From an uncultured Tenacibaculum sp. (GTDB taxonomy: Bacteria; Bacteroidota; Bacteroidia; Flavobacteriales; Flavobacteriaceae): a stretch of 64,000 bases of DNA. The DNA lies in the NCBI GenBank assembly GCA_947497895.1, contig CANMIL010000015.1, positions 1 through 64,000 on the forward strand, written 5' to 3'. The notes beneath the pieces were generated by a model. It ran no database searches. It worked only from the letters and a program-made list of their open reading frames with translations, and had not been told where the DNA came from. Of the stretch, positions 43,192 through 51,832 are shown piece by piece. The position numbers and the translations under genes are program-made. Every line of letters begins with the position of its first letter. Position 1 is the first letter of the stretch.

Positions 43192-45423
43192 CTAAAACAG
43201 TCTGTATCGTAAACCTAAGAACATTCTAATTCCTTGATTCGAAGCATAAACATAGGCAGGATCAAAGGTTAAATTAGGGTTCTGAGGATCGAGATTTTGA
43301 TCGAAAGGATCAAAACTCCTTAAAATACTATTTGCCGCTGGAGTAAAGTTAAGGAGATTTTTCACCCCTCCAAAGAGTTCGAAGTTGTTTGCAAACTTTT
43401 TAGATAATTGAATATTTTGAATGCTATACCATGGAGACTTTGGAGCTCTAGGGTCATTATCTCCTAACAAAGGTAAATCCATTGGCGCATACACATTCCC
43501 TGTATAATCAACTTTTAAATCGATATTTGGAATCGTATATGACACACTCCAAGTACCACTAAAACTTTCTGTTAACAATTGCCTTTCCGTAACTCCATTT
43601 TCAGTTACAGAAACATCCATTAACGTTGCTCCTGCAATGACAGATAATCCATTTTGCCAAGTAACATCAGTACTTAACGATATTCCTTTTGAAACTGAAT
43701 TACCATCTAAATTACCATATATAATCTTACTCGTATCAGTTTCGTAATCTGGAATAATCTTGTTATCAAAATAAGTATAGAAAGTACTTGCATCAATATT
43801 TATAATCGTACTATTATCCGTTATAATTTTCTTTACATAATTTATATTCGCGTTCCAAGAAGTTTCTGGCTTAAGCTCGTCTTCAAAAAATAGCTCTCTA
43901 TTTCCCGTTAAAGCAGCATGATCTTCCGTAAAAACATTTGCCACTCTAAATCCATTCCCTAAACTAATCCTAATCACATCTGCATTGTTTTCAGAATTCC
44001 ACTTATAATTTATTCTTGGTGAAAAAATACCTCCGTGAATACTGTTGTAATCATACCTGACACCTAACAACAGTTTATTGTTTTTAGCCAATGTAATTTC
44101 ATCTTGAACAAACACTCCTGGTAAATGTGTTATCGACGGTGCATTTGCAGAACCGTTTATTGTTGCGGGTGTATTATCATCATAATATGTATAACGATAT
44201 GCCGTCCCAAAAAGTAAATTATGACTTTCCCCTAAAGTAGTATCCCAAAGTAATTGACCAAAACCAATATATTGATCGGCCTGATAAAAAGTATCTCCAT
44301 AAAATGAATTTTGAGAGTGACCGTTTGCACTAAACTGAATACTTAATTTTTCATTCGTAGGTAAATCATATGTTCCAAAAGTTTCCCACCTACTTGTATA
44401 AATACTCTCTCCGTAAACTTCAGTTCCTCCTCTAAATTTAGGTGCCCAATTTATTTGACCTCCCCATCTATCTTCATAGACGTAACGTCCAGCTACAGTA
44501 AATACTTTATTATTCTTTCTAGGAAAAGAAAACTTATTAAATAATGAAATTCTATCCTGTAAGGTTAAATCTGTAAATCCATCATCATTATTATCAATCG
44601 GGTTTTGGTAATTAAAATAATTAACACCCAATAAACCATTAGTTTCTCCTAAATTGTACTTAAAACCAAGATCGGTATTGATTTCACCCCATGAGCTTCC
44701 AAAAGATTCTAATGCCAATTTAGGTGCAGTTTTAGCTGTTTTGGTAATAATATTAATTATACCACCAACTGCCTCAGAACCATATAAAGTAGAAGCTGGC
44801 CCTTTTACAACTTCAACTCTTTCGATTAATGACTGAGGTAATCCTGTTAAACCATAAACTGTTGACAATCCACTAACAATTGGCATTCCATCAATTAAAA
44901 CGAAAGTATAAGGTCCTTCCAAACCATTAATATGAATATCACCCGTATTACATACGCTACAATTCACCTGTGGTCGTATTCCATTAATATTAGCCATTGA
45001 TTCAAATACAGAAGGAGCCGGATTCTTTTTAAAGAAAACTGGTGAAAACACTTCAACTGGAACTGGGCTATCCAATTTTTTAACAGGCTTCATGGTCCCT
45101 GAAATCACAACTTCATCTAAAGCCGCATTCGCTTCACTAAGTTGAAAATTTAACTCTATAGTTACTCCTTCTTTTAACACAACTCTTTTTACTCTTGTAT
45201 TGAAGCCTATCGAAGAAATCTCTAATTTTTGTTTCCCTAATAAATCTGTTTTTAAGTTATAATTTCCATTCTTATCAGACAAAGTCCCAACACTTGTCCC
45301 TTTTAATATAATATTAGCCATCTCCAAAGGCTCTCCATTAAATGTCACCTTTCCTTTTATAGTACTCTGAGAAAAAATGACATTCGAAGTGCACAGTAGC
45401 AGTAGTAGCGATAAACATTTCAT
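43192..45423 (-). CDS. TonB-dependent receptor of the metal locus, with CxxC in the plug
   Basis: The ATG at 45423 is chosen because it starts the signal peptide (MKCLSLLLLL...) and lies downstream of the predicted -7 box; the open frame further upstream begins with TTG only. The 743-residue receptor has a beta-sandwich (about 20-100) and a plug with NCSVCNTGDIHING (Cys155, Cys158), YTFVLIDGMPIVSG and IERVEVVKGPASTLYGSEAVGGIINIITK-type motifs, then a barrel ending in Phe. It is divergent from a DtxR/MntR-type regulator, so it is probably metal-regulated. A metal complex or metallophore is the likely ligand. Confidence 0.9.
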   Translation of the reverse strand: MKCLSLLLLLCTSNVIFSQSTIKGKVTFNGEPLEMANIILKGTSVGTLSDKNGNYNLKTDLLGKQKLEISSIGFNTRVKRVVLKEGVTIELNFQLSEANAALDEVVISGTMKPVKKLDSPVPVEVFSPVFFKKNPAPSVFESMANINGIRPQVNCSVCNTGDIHINGLEGPYTFVLIDGMPIVSGLSTVYGLTGLPQSLIERVEVVKGPASTLYGSEAVGGIINIITKTAKTAPKLALESFGSSWGEINTDLGFKYNLGETNGLLGVNYFNYQNPIDNNDDGFTDLTLQDRISLFNKFSFPRKNNKVFTVAGRYVYEDRWGGQINWAPKFRGGTEVYGESIYTSRWETFGTYDLPTNEKLSIQFSANGHSQNSFYGDTFYQADQYIGFGQLLWDTTLGESHNLLFGTAYRYTYYDDNTPATINGSANAPSITHLPGVFVQDEITLAKNNKLLLGVRYDYNSIHGGIFSPRINYKWNSENNADVIRISLGNGFRVANVFTEDHAALTGNRELFFEDELKPETSWNANINYVKKIITDNSTIINIDASTFYTYFDNKIIPDYETDTSKIIYGNLDGNSVSKGISLSTDVTWQNGLSVIAGATLMDVSVTENGVTERQLLTESFSGTWSVSYTIPNIDLKVDYTGNVYAPMDLPLLGDNDPRAPKSPWYSIQNIQLSKKFANNFELFGGVKNLLNFTPAANSILRSFDPFDQNLDPQNPNLTFDPAYVYASNQGIRMFLGLRYRLF

Positions 45424-45450
45424 TCTATTTGTTTTATTCTTAATTTTGAG

Positions 45451-45458
45451 CAAAGGTA
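45451..45458 (-). promoter_or_regulatory. -7 box TACCTTTG of the metal-locus TonB receptor
   Basis: Exact TAnnTTTG on the minus strand, 27 bp before the start codon. No convincing TTG lies at the right distance; the DtxR-type palindrome begins 6 bp upstream, over the expected -33 region. Confidence 0.5.
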
Positions 45459-45464
45459 AAATAT

Positions 45465-45484
45465 TTTTTAGACAAACCTAAAAA
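45465..45484. promoter_or_regulatory. DtxR/MntR-type operator
   Basis: TTTTTAG-acaaac-CTAAAAA is a perfect 7-bp inverted repeat. Read on the minus strand, its TTAGGTTTGTCTAA core resembles DtxR/IdeR boxes (TTAGGTTAGCCTAACCTAA). It sits between the divergent receptor and regulator genes. Confidence 0.6.
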
Positions 45485-45508
45485 TATGTTTATGTGAAAC
45501 AAAATTTA

Positions 45509-45516
45509 TATATTTG
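45509..45516 (+). promoter_or_regulatory. -7 box TATATTTG of the DtxR/MntR-type gene
   Basis: Exact match to TAnnTTTG, 20 bp before the regulator start codon. The palindromic operator ends 24 bp upstream. No good TTG is seen. Confidence 0.5.
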
Positions 45517-45536
45517 CGGCAACCCAACAAAGCCCA

Positions 45537-46196
45537 ATGTTTAGTCAGTCTGAAGAAAACTACATAAAAACTATATTTCATTTAGGTGGAATATCAGCTA
45601 AAGGAATCAGCACAAATGCCATTGCGAAGAAGCTCAATACTAAAGCTTCTTCTGTTACCGATATGATTAAAAAACTATCAGAAAAAGAGGTTGTACTTTA
45701 TAAAAAATACCAAGGTGTTAGCCTAACTGAATTAGGAAAGAAAACAGCGGTAAATATTATTCGTAAACATCGTCTTTGGGAAGTATTTTTAGTTAACAAA
45801 CTTAATTTTTCATGGGATGAAGTTCATGAAGTTGCTGAGCAATTAGAACACATTAATTCAGCAAAATTGATTAATGAATTGGATGCTTTTTTAGACTACC
45901 CAAAAAGAGATCCTCATGGCGATCCTATCCCCGATAAAGACGGAAATCTTCAGTTCGTTGAAAAGAGTCTCTTAGCAACATTAAATATAAAAGAAAAAGG
46001 GATTTGTATTGGTGTTGAAGATAGCTCTTCTGAATTTCTTCAGTTTTTGGACAAGCACGAAATAGCTTTAGGAAAAAATATAGAGATCATTGAAAAAGAA
46101 CCTTTTGATGGTTCTTTCACCATTAAAATGGACAATAAATTATTGAACATTTCAAATAAAATAGCAAATAACTTATACATTCAAAAAACACAATAA
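45537..46196 (+). CDS. DtxR/MntR family metal-dependent transcriptional regulator
   Basis: This 219-residue protein has an N-terminal winged helix (SQSEENYIKTIFHL, KASSVTDMIKKLSEK), the DtxR dimer domain with metal ligand residues (HRLWEVFL, EVHEVAEQLEHI), and a C-terminal FeoA/SH3-like tail. The repeated Glu/His ligands fit Mn(II) or Fe(II) sensing. It is divergent from the TonB receptor and upstream of the ZIP transporter (28 bp gap), so it probably controls both from the palindrome between them. Confidence 0.92.
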   Translation: MFSQSEENYIKTIFHLGGISAKGISTNAIAKKLNTKASSVTDMIKKLSEKEVVLYKKYQGVSLTELGKKTAVNIIRKHRLWEVFLVNKLNFSWDEVHEVAEQLEHINSAKLINELDAFLDYPKRDPHGDPIPDKDGNLQFVEKSLLATLNIKEKGICIGVEDSSSEFLQFLDKHEIALGKNIEIIEKEPFDGSFTIKMDNKLLNISNKIANNLYIQKTQ

Positions 46197-46224
46197 CAAG
46201 GATTAAATACATTAAAAAACATTT

Positions 46225-47061
46225 ATGGATTTTTTTGATCAACTCGTTGCATTTTGTAAGGAACACCCTATTCAGGGAGCACTTTATGCATCATTATTTA
46301 CTTGGGGGCTTACTGGACTTGGTGCCAGCTTAGTATTCTTCTTTAAAAAATTAAATCGCGCAGTACTTGACGGAATGCTTGGCTTTACAGGCGGAGTTAT
46401 GGTAGCAGCAAGTTTTTGGAGCTTACTCTCTCCTGCCATCGATAATAGTCCTGGGGAAGGCTTTATCAAAGTAATTCCTTCAGCAATTGGTTTTGCCCTC
46501 GGAGCTCTAGCCTTATTCGGTATGGATAAATGGCTACCTCACTTGCATATTAATTTCCAAGACAACGAAGCAGAAGGTGTTAAAACCAATTGGCATAAAA
46601 CTACTTTATTAGTATTAGCAATTACACTACATAATATTCCAGAAGGACTAGCTGTTGGTGTTTTATTTGGAGCTGCATCAACTTTAGTTGGTGTTGAACA
46701 AACTGAAATGGTAATCGCCGCGATTTCTTTGGCTATCGGTATTGGAATTCAAAATTTCCCTGAGGGTTTTGCCGTAGCCATGCCACTTCGTCGTCAAGGA
46801 GTAAGTAGAAGAAAGAGTTTTTGGTATGGACAACTCTCTGCTATTGTTGAACCATTTGCTGCTGTATTAGGAGCAGTAGCGGTATCTTTTTTCACTCCTA
46901 TTTTACCTTATGCCTTAGCATTTGCAGCTGGAGCTATGATTTTTGTTGTAGTTGAAGAAGTTATTCCAGAAACGCAAAGAGATAAATATACCGATATTGC
47001 CACCTTAGGTTTTATCGGAGGATTTATTGTTATGATGTCTTTAGACGTAGGGCTTGGATAA
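46225..47061 (+). CDS. ZIP family divalent metal transporter
   Basis: This 278-residue membrane protein has eight hydrophobic segments and the ZIP signature in TM4, HNIPEGLAVG, plus NFPEGFAVA in TM5 (His/Glu metal ligands). ZIP proteins bring Zn, Fe or Mn into the cytoplasm across the inner membrane. Length and motifs resemble ZupT-like proteins. It is next to the metal regulator, which implies regulated uptake of the metal that the TonB receptor imports. Confidence 0.92.
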   Translation: MDFFDQLVAFCKEHPIQGALYASLFTWGLTGLGASLVFFFKKLNRAVLDGMLGFTGGVMVAASFWSLLSPAIDNSPGEGFIKVIPSAIGFALGALALFGMDKWLPHLHINFQDNEAEGVKTNWHKTTLLVLAITLHNIPEGLAVGVLFGAASTLVGVEQTEMVIAAISLAIGIGIQNFPEGFAVAMPLRRQGVSRRKSFWYGQLSAIVEPFAAVLGAVAVSFFTPILPYALAFAAGAMIFVVVEEVIPETQRDKYTDIATLGFIGGFIVMMSLDVGLG

Positions 47062-47100
47062 ACAATAAATCAAAGACAATAAAAGTTTAATTTTTTTAGA

Positions 47101-47143
47101 AAAATCATTCTGTATAGATTTTCATCTATTAGGAATGATTTTT
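47101..47143 (+). terminator. Terminator-like hairpin after the ZIP gene
   Basis: AAAATCATTC pairs with GAATGATTTT. Inside it ATAGAT-tttc-ATCTAT forms a second stem. A T-run follows. It lies 39 bp past the ZIP stop. Confidence 0.75.
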
Positions 47144-47201
47144 CGCTATTAGGTATATGTATAATAATTAACACCATTTGCAACTCGAAATTACCGCACT
47201 A

Positions 47202-47391
47202 AACCACTCTGCACTAAAAGTACAGAGGTTTGTTTTTACTAGGGACTAAAAGTCCCTCAAGTTTATTCCAATATTTTATTGGAATTGTTCACATTTAATT
47301 ATTCAATCGATTAAATCTTAGATTCTCATTGAACGTTAGATTTTTTCGCATAACTAAAAGTACTGCAATCAAATTGCAGGGTTTTAAACCC
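47202..47391. repeat. Cluster of five short perfect or near-perfect hairpins
   Basis: The 428-bp gap between the ZIP and nitrilase genes has no ORF of note. It holds five small inverted repeats: AACC-CTCTG around ACTAAAAGT (47202-47230), AGGGACT/AGTCCCT (47241-47257), TTCCAATA/TATTGGAA (47266-47284), CTGCAAT/ATTGCAG (47363-47379) and GGGTTT/AAACCC (47379-47391). The core ACTAAAAGT occurs three times (47213, 47245, 47353), in two cases as the hairpin apex. They could be a structured RNA, remnants of a small repeat family, or a non-coding spacer. Confidence 0.7.
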
Positions 47392-47489
47392 TAAACTGAG
47401 ACCAATAAAACGTTCTTTTTTCCTTTAGATAAAAAAATCTTCATTTTCTTTTACGGTAATTTCAAACACCAACTGTTATAAACACCTTT

Positions 47490-48446
47490 TTAATTTTTAG
47501 AAATTTCTAATATTGATTGCCTTTCAGTGTTTAGCACTAATTTCGTAACATCTGGCCTTGAATAATGACCAACACAATCGAAATTTTGACGCTCTTCTAA
47601 TACTTTTTGATAATCTACAATTCCCGTAAACAATCCTTCTTTCCCTGTAACTGGTGGCACAATCCACTCTCCATCCGGTCCAGCAATACACGATCCTCCA
47701 TTGGCTAGAATTTCAGGTGAATTAGCTACTATTTTCTCAATATGAGGAATGTCTTTTGGAAAATCTTCAATAGACATAAATCCACTAACAGAAACCACAA
47801 AAGACCTACTTTCTTTCGCTATAAATTTTGTAATATCAAAAGTATTCCTTTCAGCACCAGGCCAAACAGCAATATGTAAATTTTCCCCTTGACCATATAA
47901 GGCTGTTCGAGGTAAAGGCATCCAGTTTTCCCAACAGTTCAATCCGCCTACTGTGAATTCTTTTAATGGATGCACTTTCAATCCATTTCCATCACCAGGA
48001 GACCAAGTTAAACGCTCTTCGTATGTAGGCTGTAATTTCCTATGAACCGATTTTATTTCTCCATTTTCATTTATGTAAACCAACGAACAATACAAACTAT
48101 GCCCTCCTCTATTATAAGCTCTTTCGATGATACCTAAATAAATAGCAATACTATACTCTTTAGCTAACTGACAAATTTCATTCAACTCACCACTTTCAAT
48201 TTGTATTGAGTTTTTAATATAATGTGCATGGATTTCCTTTTGAACACTCGAGTTAAATTCAGCTCCATTCGTAATCGATAACCAAAATGGATATCCAGGT
48301 AATAGACCTTCACCAAAAACTACCAGATTACATTCTTCTTTACCAGCTTGTTTGATATAAGATTTTACTTTTTCTATGGTTTTTTCTTTATTCAGCCAAA
48401 CAGGAGCTATTTGTGCCATACCAACTTTTAGAAGAGCTTTAGTCAT
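47490..48446 (-). CDS. Nitrilase-superfamily carbon-nitrogen hydrolase
   Basis: This 318-residue cytoplasmic enzyme has the nitrilase catalytic triad: Glu46 in FGEGLLPGYPFW, Lys137 in HRKLQPTYEERLTW, and Cys171 in LNCWENWMPL. The CWEN motif is typical of true nitrilases and cyanide hydratases, which hydrolyse nitriles to acids or amides. The actual substrate is unknown. It is transcribed alone and divergent from the AddA-like gene, with about 200 bp between them. Confidence 0.92.
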   Translation of the reverse strand: MTKALLKVGMAQIAPVWLNKEKTIEKVKSYIKQAGKEECNLVVFGEGLLPGYPFWLSITNGAEFNSSVQKEIHAHYIKNSIQIESGELNEICQLAKEYSIAIYLGIIERAYNRGGHSLYCSLVYINENGEIKSVHRKLQPTYEERLTWSPGDGNGLKVHPLKEFTVGGLNCWENWMPLPRTALYGQGENLHIAVWPGAERNTFDITKFIAKESRSFVVSVSGFMSIEDFPKDIPHIEKIVANSPEILANGGSCIAGPDGEWIVPPVTGKEGLFTGIVDYQKVLEERQNFDCVGHYSRPDVTKLVLNTERQSILEISKN

Positions 48447-48651
48447 TTTAATTATTGATTTTTAGATAAATATATAGAAAATGAGTCGATTCTATTAGAA
48501 AGGCTTACAATAAGGTTTTGCTATTTAACATAAAGCCTAAATATGTGATTTTTAAAACAATTTAAATTAGAAGCAATAGTACCATATGGTTTTTAGAAAT
48601 ACATGAAAGAAAAAATATTAAAATAAGTTACTTTGCATAAAATTTAATAGA

Positions 48652-51600
48652 ATGCCAAACTCTTCGTCTTTTCAAATATATAATGCTTCTGCTGGTAGTG
48701 GAAAAACCTTCACATTAGTAAAAGAGTATTTGAAAATACTATTAGCATCAGAAGATATTTTTCTTTTTCAAAAGATTCTCGCGATCACCTTTACCAACAA
48801 AGCGGCAGGAGAAATGAAGGAGCGAGTTTTAAATAACCTTCAAGCTTTTGCAGACAAAGAAGAAAATGACATTCTATTATTGATTCTTGACGAGACTAGT
48901 TTGGATAAAGAAACTATCCAAAAACGAAGTAGAAAAATTGTAGATGCCATTCTTCAGAACTATGCTGGATTTTCGATAACAACTATTGATAGTTTTACTC
49001 ATAAAATAATTAAAAGTTTCGCTTTTGACCTTGGATTAAGTCTTAATTTCGAAGTTGAGATGGATGCAGTTTCTTTATTAAGCGAAGCTGTTGATGTTTT
49101 AGTTTCAAAGATTGGTAGTGATAAAGATATTACACGGTTATTAATTCATTTTTCCCTTAGCAAAACAGATGATGATCGATCTTGGGATATTTCAAAAGAA
49201 TTAAATGACATCTCCAAAATACTTCTAAATGAAGACGACGCTAAGCATGTAAACTTATTGGCTTCGAAAGAGCTAAATGATTTTAATACTCTACAAAGCA
49301 AACTATCTAAAAACAAAAGTGAATTACTTCAAGAAATAAAAAGCAAAGGAGAAAAAGCTTTAGATATTATTGATAACGCTGGACTAGAAGCAAAGGATTT
49401 TTCAAGAGGTACTTTTCCAAAATTCCTTAAAGATTTAACTGAATTCACTTCTTCTTTCGACTTCAAGAAAAGAAGTGAAACGATTGATAAAGCAATAGAA
49501 AATCACAACTTTTACACAAAGACAGCTAAACCAGAAATCAAGAACTCTATTGAAGGTATTTTACCAGAATTAATTACTTTTTTTGATCAAAGTAAAGAAA
49601 TCTACGGTCAACTAATTCTATGCGAATTAGCACTGAAAAGTTTAATTCCATTAGCTGTATTAAATAATATCAATACAGAACTAAATACCATAAAAGAAGA
49701 TAATAACATCCGTTTGAACGCTGAGTTTAATCAGTTAATTGCGAATAATATTAAAGACCAACCTACTCCTTTTATATATGAACGTATCGGGCAACGCTTT
49801 ATGCATTATTTTATTGATGAAATGCAAGATACCTCTACTTTGCAATGGAAAAACTTAATTCCTCTAATTGACAATGCCTTAGCTCAAGAAAACAGTAATC
49901 TTTTACTAGTAGGTGATGGAAAACAAGCTATTTATAGATGGCGAGGTGGTAAAGCGGAACAATTTATCAATTTAGGGTCAATTGACGAAAACTCCGACAA
50001 TCCTTTTCAAATACCCAAACTCTCTAAAACACTTGAAACCAACTTTCGAAGCTTTAGTGAGATTATTAATTTCAATAATATTTTTTTCCAACACTCAGCT
50101 AAATTCCTTCAAAACAAAAGCTACGAACAATTGTTTATTGATGGAAACCAACAGTTAGAAAATAGCAGAAAAGGTGGCTGTGTAACCATAAATTTTCTAG
50201 AAAAAGAAAAAGACAGAGAAGTTGAATCTTTGAAATACCCAAATAAGGTTCTTGAAAAAATTAAAGAATTACGTTCTCAATTCAGATTAGATGAAATATG
50301 CATTCTGGTACGAAAAAAAAGTGATGGAATAGCCATTGCTAATTATCTTTCTGAAAATTCAATTCCAATCGTTTCTTCAGAAACACTATTACTTAAAAGC
50401 AATACCAAAGTAAGTTTTATCATTAACATGCTTCAGGTATTGCAGCATCCTACAGATAAAGAAACATTAACTAATGTCTTATACTTTCTACATAGTCATT
50501 TAAATGTTCAGGAAAAGAAACATTCTTTTATTGCGAAGCATATCAAACTTAACAACCATGATCTCTTCGATAGTTTGGCATCCTATAGTACATCTTTTAA
50601 CCTTAATGATTTCAACCTTCTTCCATTTTACGAGAAAATAGAAAATATCATTCGAGGGTTTGATTTGACACACTCTTCCGATGCTTATTTACAATTCTTT
50701 CTAGATGTTGTTTTAGAACAACAAAGAAAAGATACAGATATCCAGAGTTTCTTAGATTATTGGGACCGTAAAAAGGAAAACCTAAGTATTGTTGCTCCAG
50801 AAAGCACTGATGCCGTTCAAATAATGACAATACATAAATCAAAAGGGTTAGAATTCCCTGTTGTTATTTTTCCTTGTGATTTGGATATTTACCAACAAAT
50901 AAACCCAAAAATTTGGTTGGATCAGTTACCTGAAAACTACACCCCTTTCAACGAGTTACTTCTTCCATTTAATAAAGACTTAAACTTTATCAGTAATCGA
51001 GGGAAAGAAATATACGAACATCAAAGAGAAGAACTAGAGTTAGACAACTTCAATCTTCTTTATGTAGCCCTTACAAGGCCCATTGAACAACTGCATATAA
51101 TCACTGATAAAAGAATTTCGAAAACTGGTGAAAATACAAACTATTACTCCGGAATTTTCATCAACTATTTAAAGAAAACAGGAGACTGGAATAACGACGA
51201 GTTAAACTACACCTTTGGTGATATTCAACGAAAAAGTGAATTGATCAATATTGAAAGTAAAACAAAAACTCAGGGTAGTTTTATCTCATCTCCTTGGCAA
51301 GATCATAATATTTATATGTTAGCCAGTGCTTCCAAACTTTGGGATACCAAACAAGAAGAGGCCATAGAATATGGAAACCTAATCCATGAGATGATGTCTA
51401 AAGTTATTTCTGAAAAAGATATTTCGAAGGTTATCGACGAATATACGAATCAGGGTATTATTCAAAAAAAAGATGTAAAGTTAATTCAAGACACCATTAT
51501 CAACATTGTTAAACACCCTATCTTGGAAGATTTTTTCAAGGAAAACATTACCGTTTTTAATGAACGTGAAATAGTAACGATTGACAACCAGATTATCATT

Positions 51601-51783
51601 CCTGACAGATTAGTCATTAGAGAAAACAATGCTATCATCATAGATTACAAAACGGGAAAGGCTTCTTCACAACATCACCAACAAGTATTAAAATATGCTA
51701 ATGCTATAAAAGAAATGAATCTTCAAATTGAAAGAAAACTATTAGTATATATTGGTGAAGAAATTTTGGTTGAAGAAGTATAA
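48652..51783 (+). CDS. AddA/RecB-like UvrD helicase with PD-(D/E)XK nuclease
   Basis: This 1043-residue ATP-dependent helicase-nuclease acts in double-strand break repair. Walker A is NASAGSGKTF (residues 11-20), a later helicase motif reads HYFIDEMQDTS, and UvrD motifs include VGDGKQAIYRWRGG, LETNFRS and TIHKSKGLEFPVV. The final 100 residues hold a nuclease domain with IPDRLVI...IIIDYKTGKAS (the D-YK pair). The partner AddB-like subunit is not in the window. The next gene (kbl) starts 49 bp downstream. Confidence 0.92.
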   Translation: MPNSSSFQIYNASAGSGKTFTLVKEYLKILLASEDIFLFQKILAITFTNKAAGEMKERVLNNLQAFADKEENDILLLILDETSLDKETIQKRSRKIVDAILQNYAGFSITTIDSFTHKIIKSFAFDLGLSLNFEVEMDAVSLLSEAVDVLVSKIGSDKDITRLLIHFSLSKTDDDRSWDISKELNDISKILLNEDDAKHVNLLASKELNDFNTLQSKLSKNKSELLQEIKSKGEKALDIIDNAGLEAKDFSRGTFPKFLKDLTEFTSSFDFKKRSETIDKAIENHNFYTKTAKPEIKNSIEGILPELITFFDQSKEIYGQLILCELALKSLIPLAVLNNINTELNTIKEDNNIRLNAEFNQLIANNIKDQPTPFIYERIGQRFMHYFIDEMQDTSTLQWKNLIPLIDNALAQENSNLLLVGDGKQAIYRWRGGKAEQFINLGSIDENSDNPFQIPKLSKTLETNFRSFSEIINFNNIFFQHSAKFLQNKSYEQLFIDGNQQLENSRKGGCVTINFLEKEKDREVESLKYPNKVLEKIKELRSQFRLDEICILVRKKSDGIAIANYLSENSIPIVSSETLLLKSNTKVSFIINMLQVLQHPTDKETLTNVLYFLHSHLNVQEKKHSFIAKHIKLNNHDLFDSLASYSTSFNLNDFNLLPFYEKIENIIRGFDLTHSSDAYLQFFLDVVLEQQRKDTDIQSFLDYWDRKKENLSIVAPESTDAVQIMTIHKSKGLEFPVVIFPCDLDIYQQINPKIWLDQLPENYTPFNELLLPFNKDLNFISNRGKEIYEHQREELELDNFNLLYVALTRPIEQLHIITDKRISKTGENTNYYSGIFINYLKKTGDWNNDELNYTFGDIQRKSELINIESKTKTQGSFISSPWQDHNIYMLASASKLWDTKQEEAIEYGNLIHEMMSKVISEKDISKVIDEYTNQGIIQKKDVKLIQDTIINIVKHPILEDFFKENITVFNEREIVTIDNQIIIPDRLVIRENNAIIIDYKTGKASSQHHQQVLKYANAIKEMNLQIERKLLVYIGEEILVEEV

Positions 51784-51832
51784 CCCACTAAATTTGACCC
51801 TAACAAACATTCAACTTAATAAACACGATAAA

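Noticed and set aside
45424..45453. Upstream extension of the metal-locus TonB receptor
   Set aside because: It has no ATG before 45423 and includes the predicted -7 box.
51752..51832. N-terminal extension of kbl
   Set aside because: It overlaps the AddA-like gene in another frame and does not resemble the kbl N-terminus.
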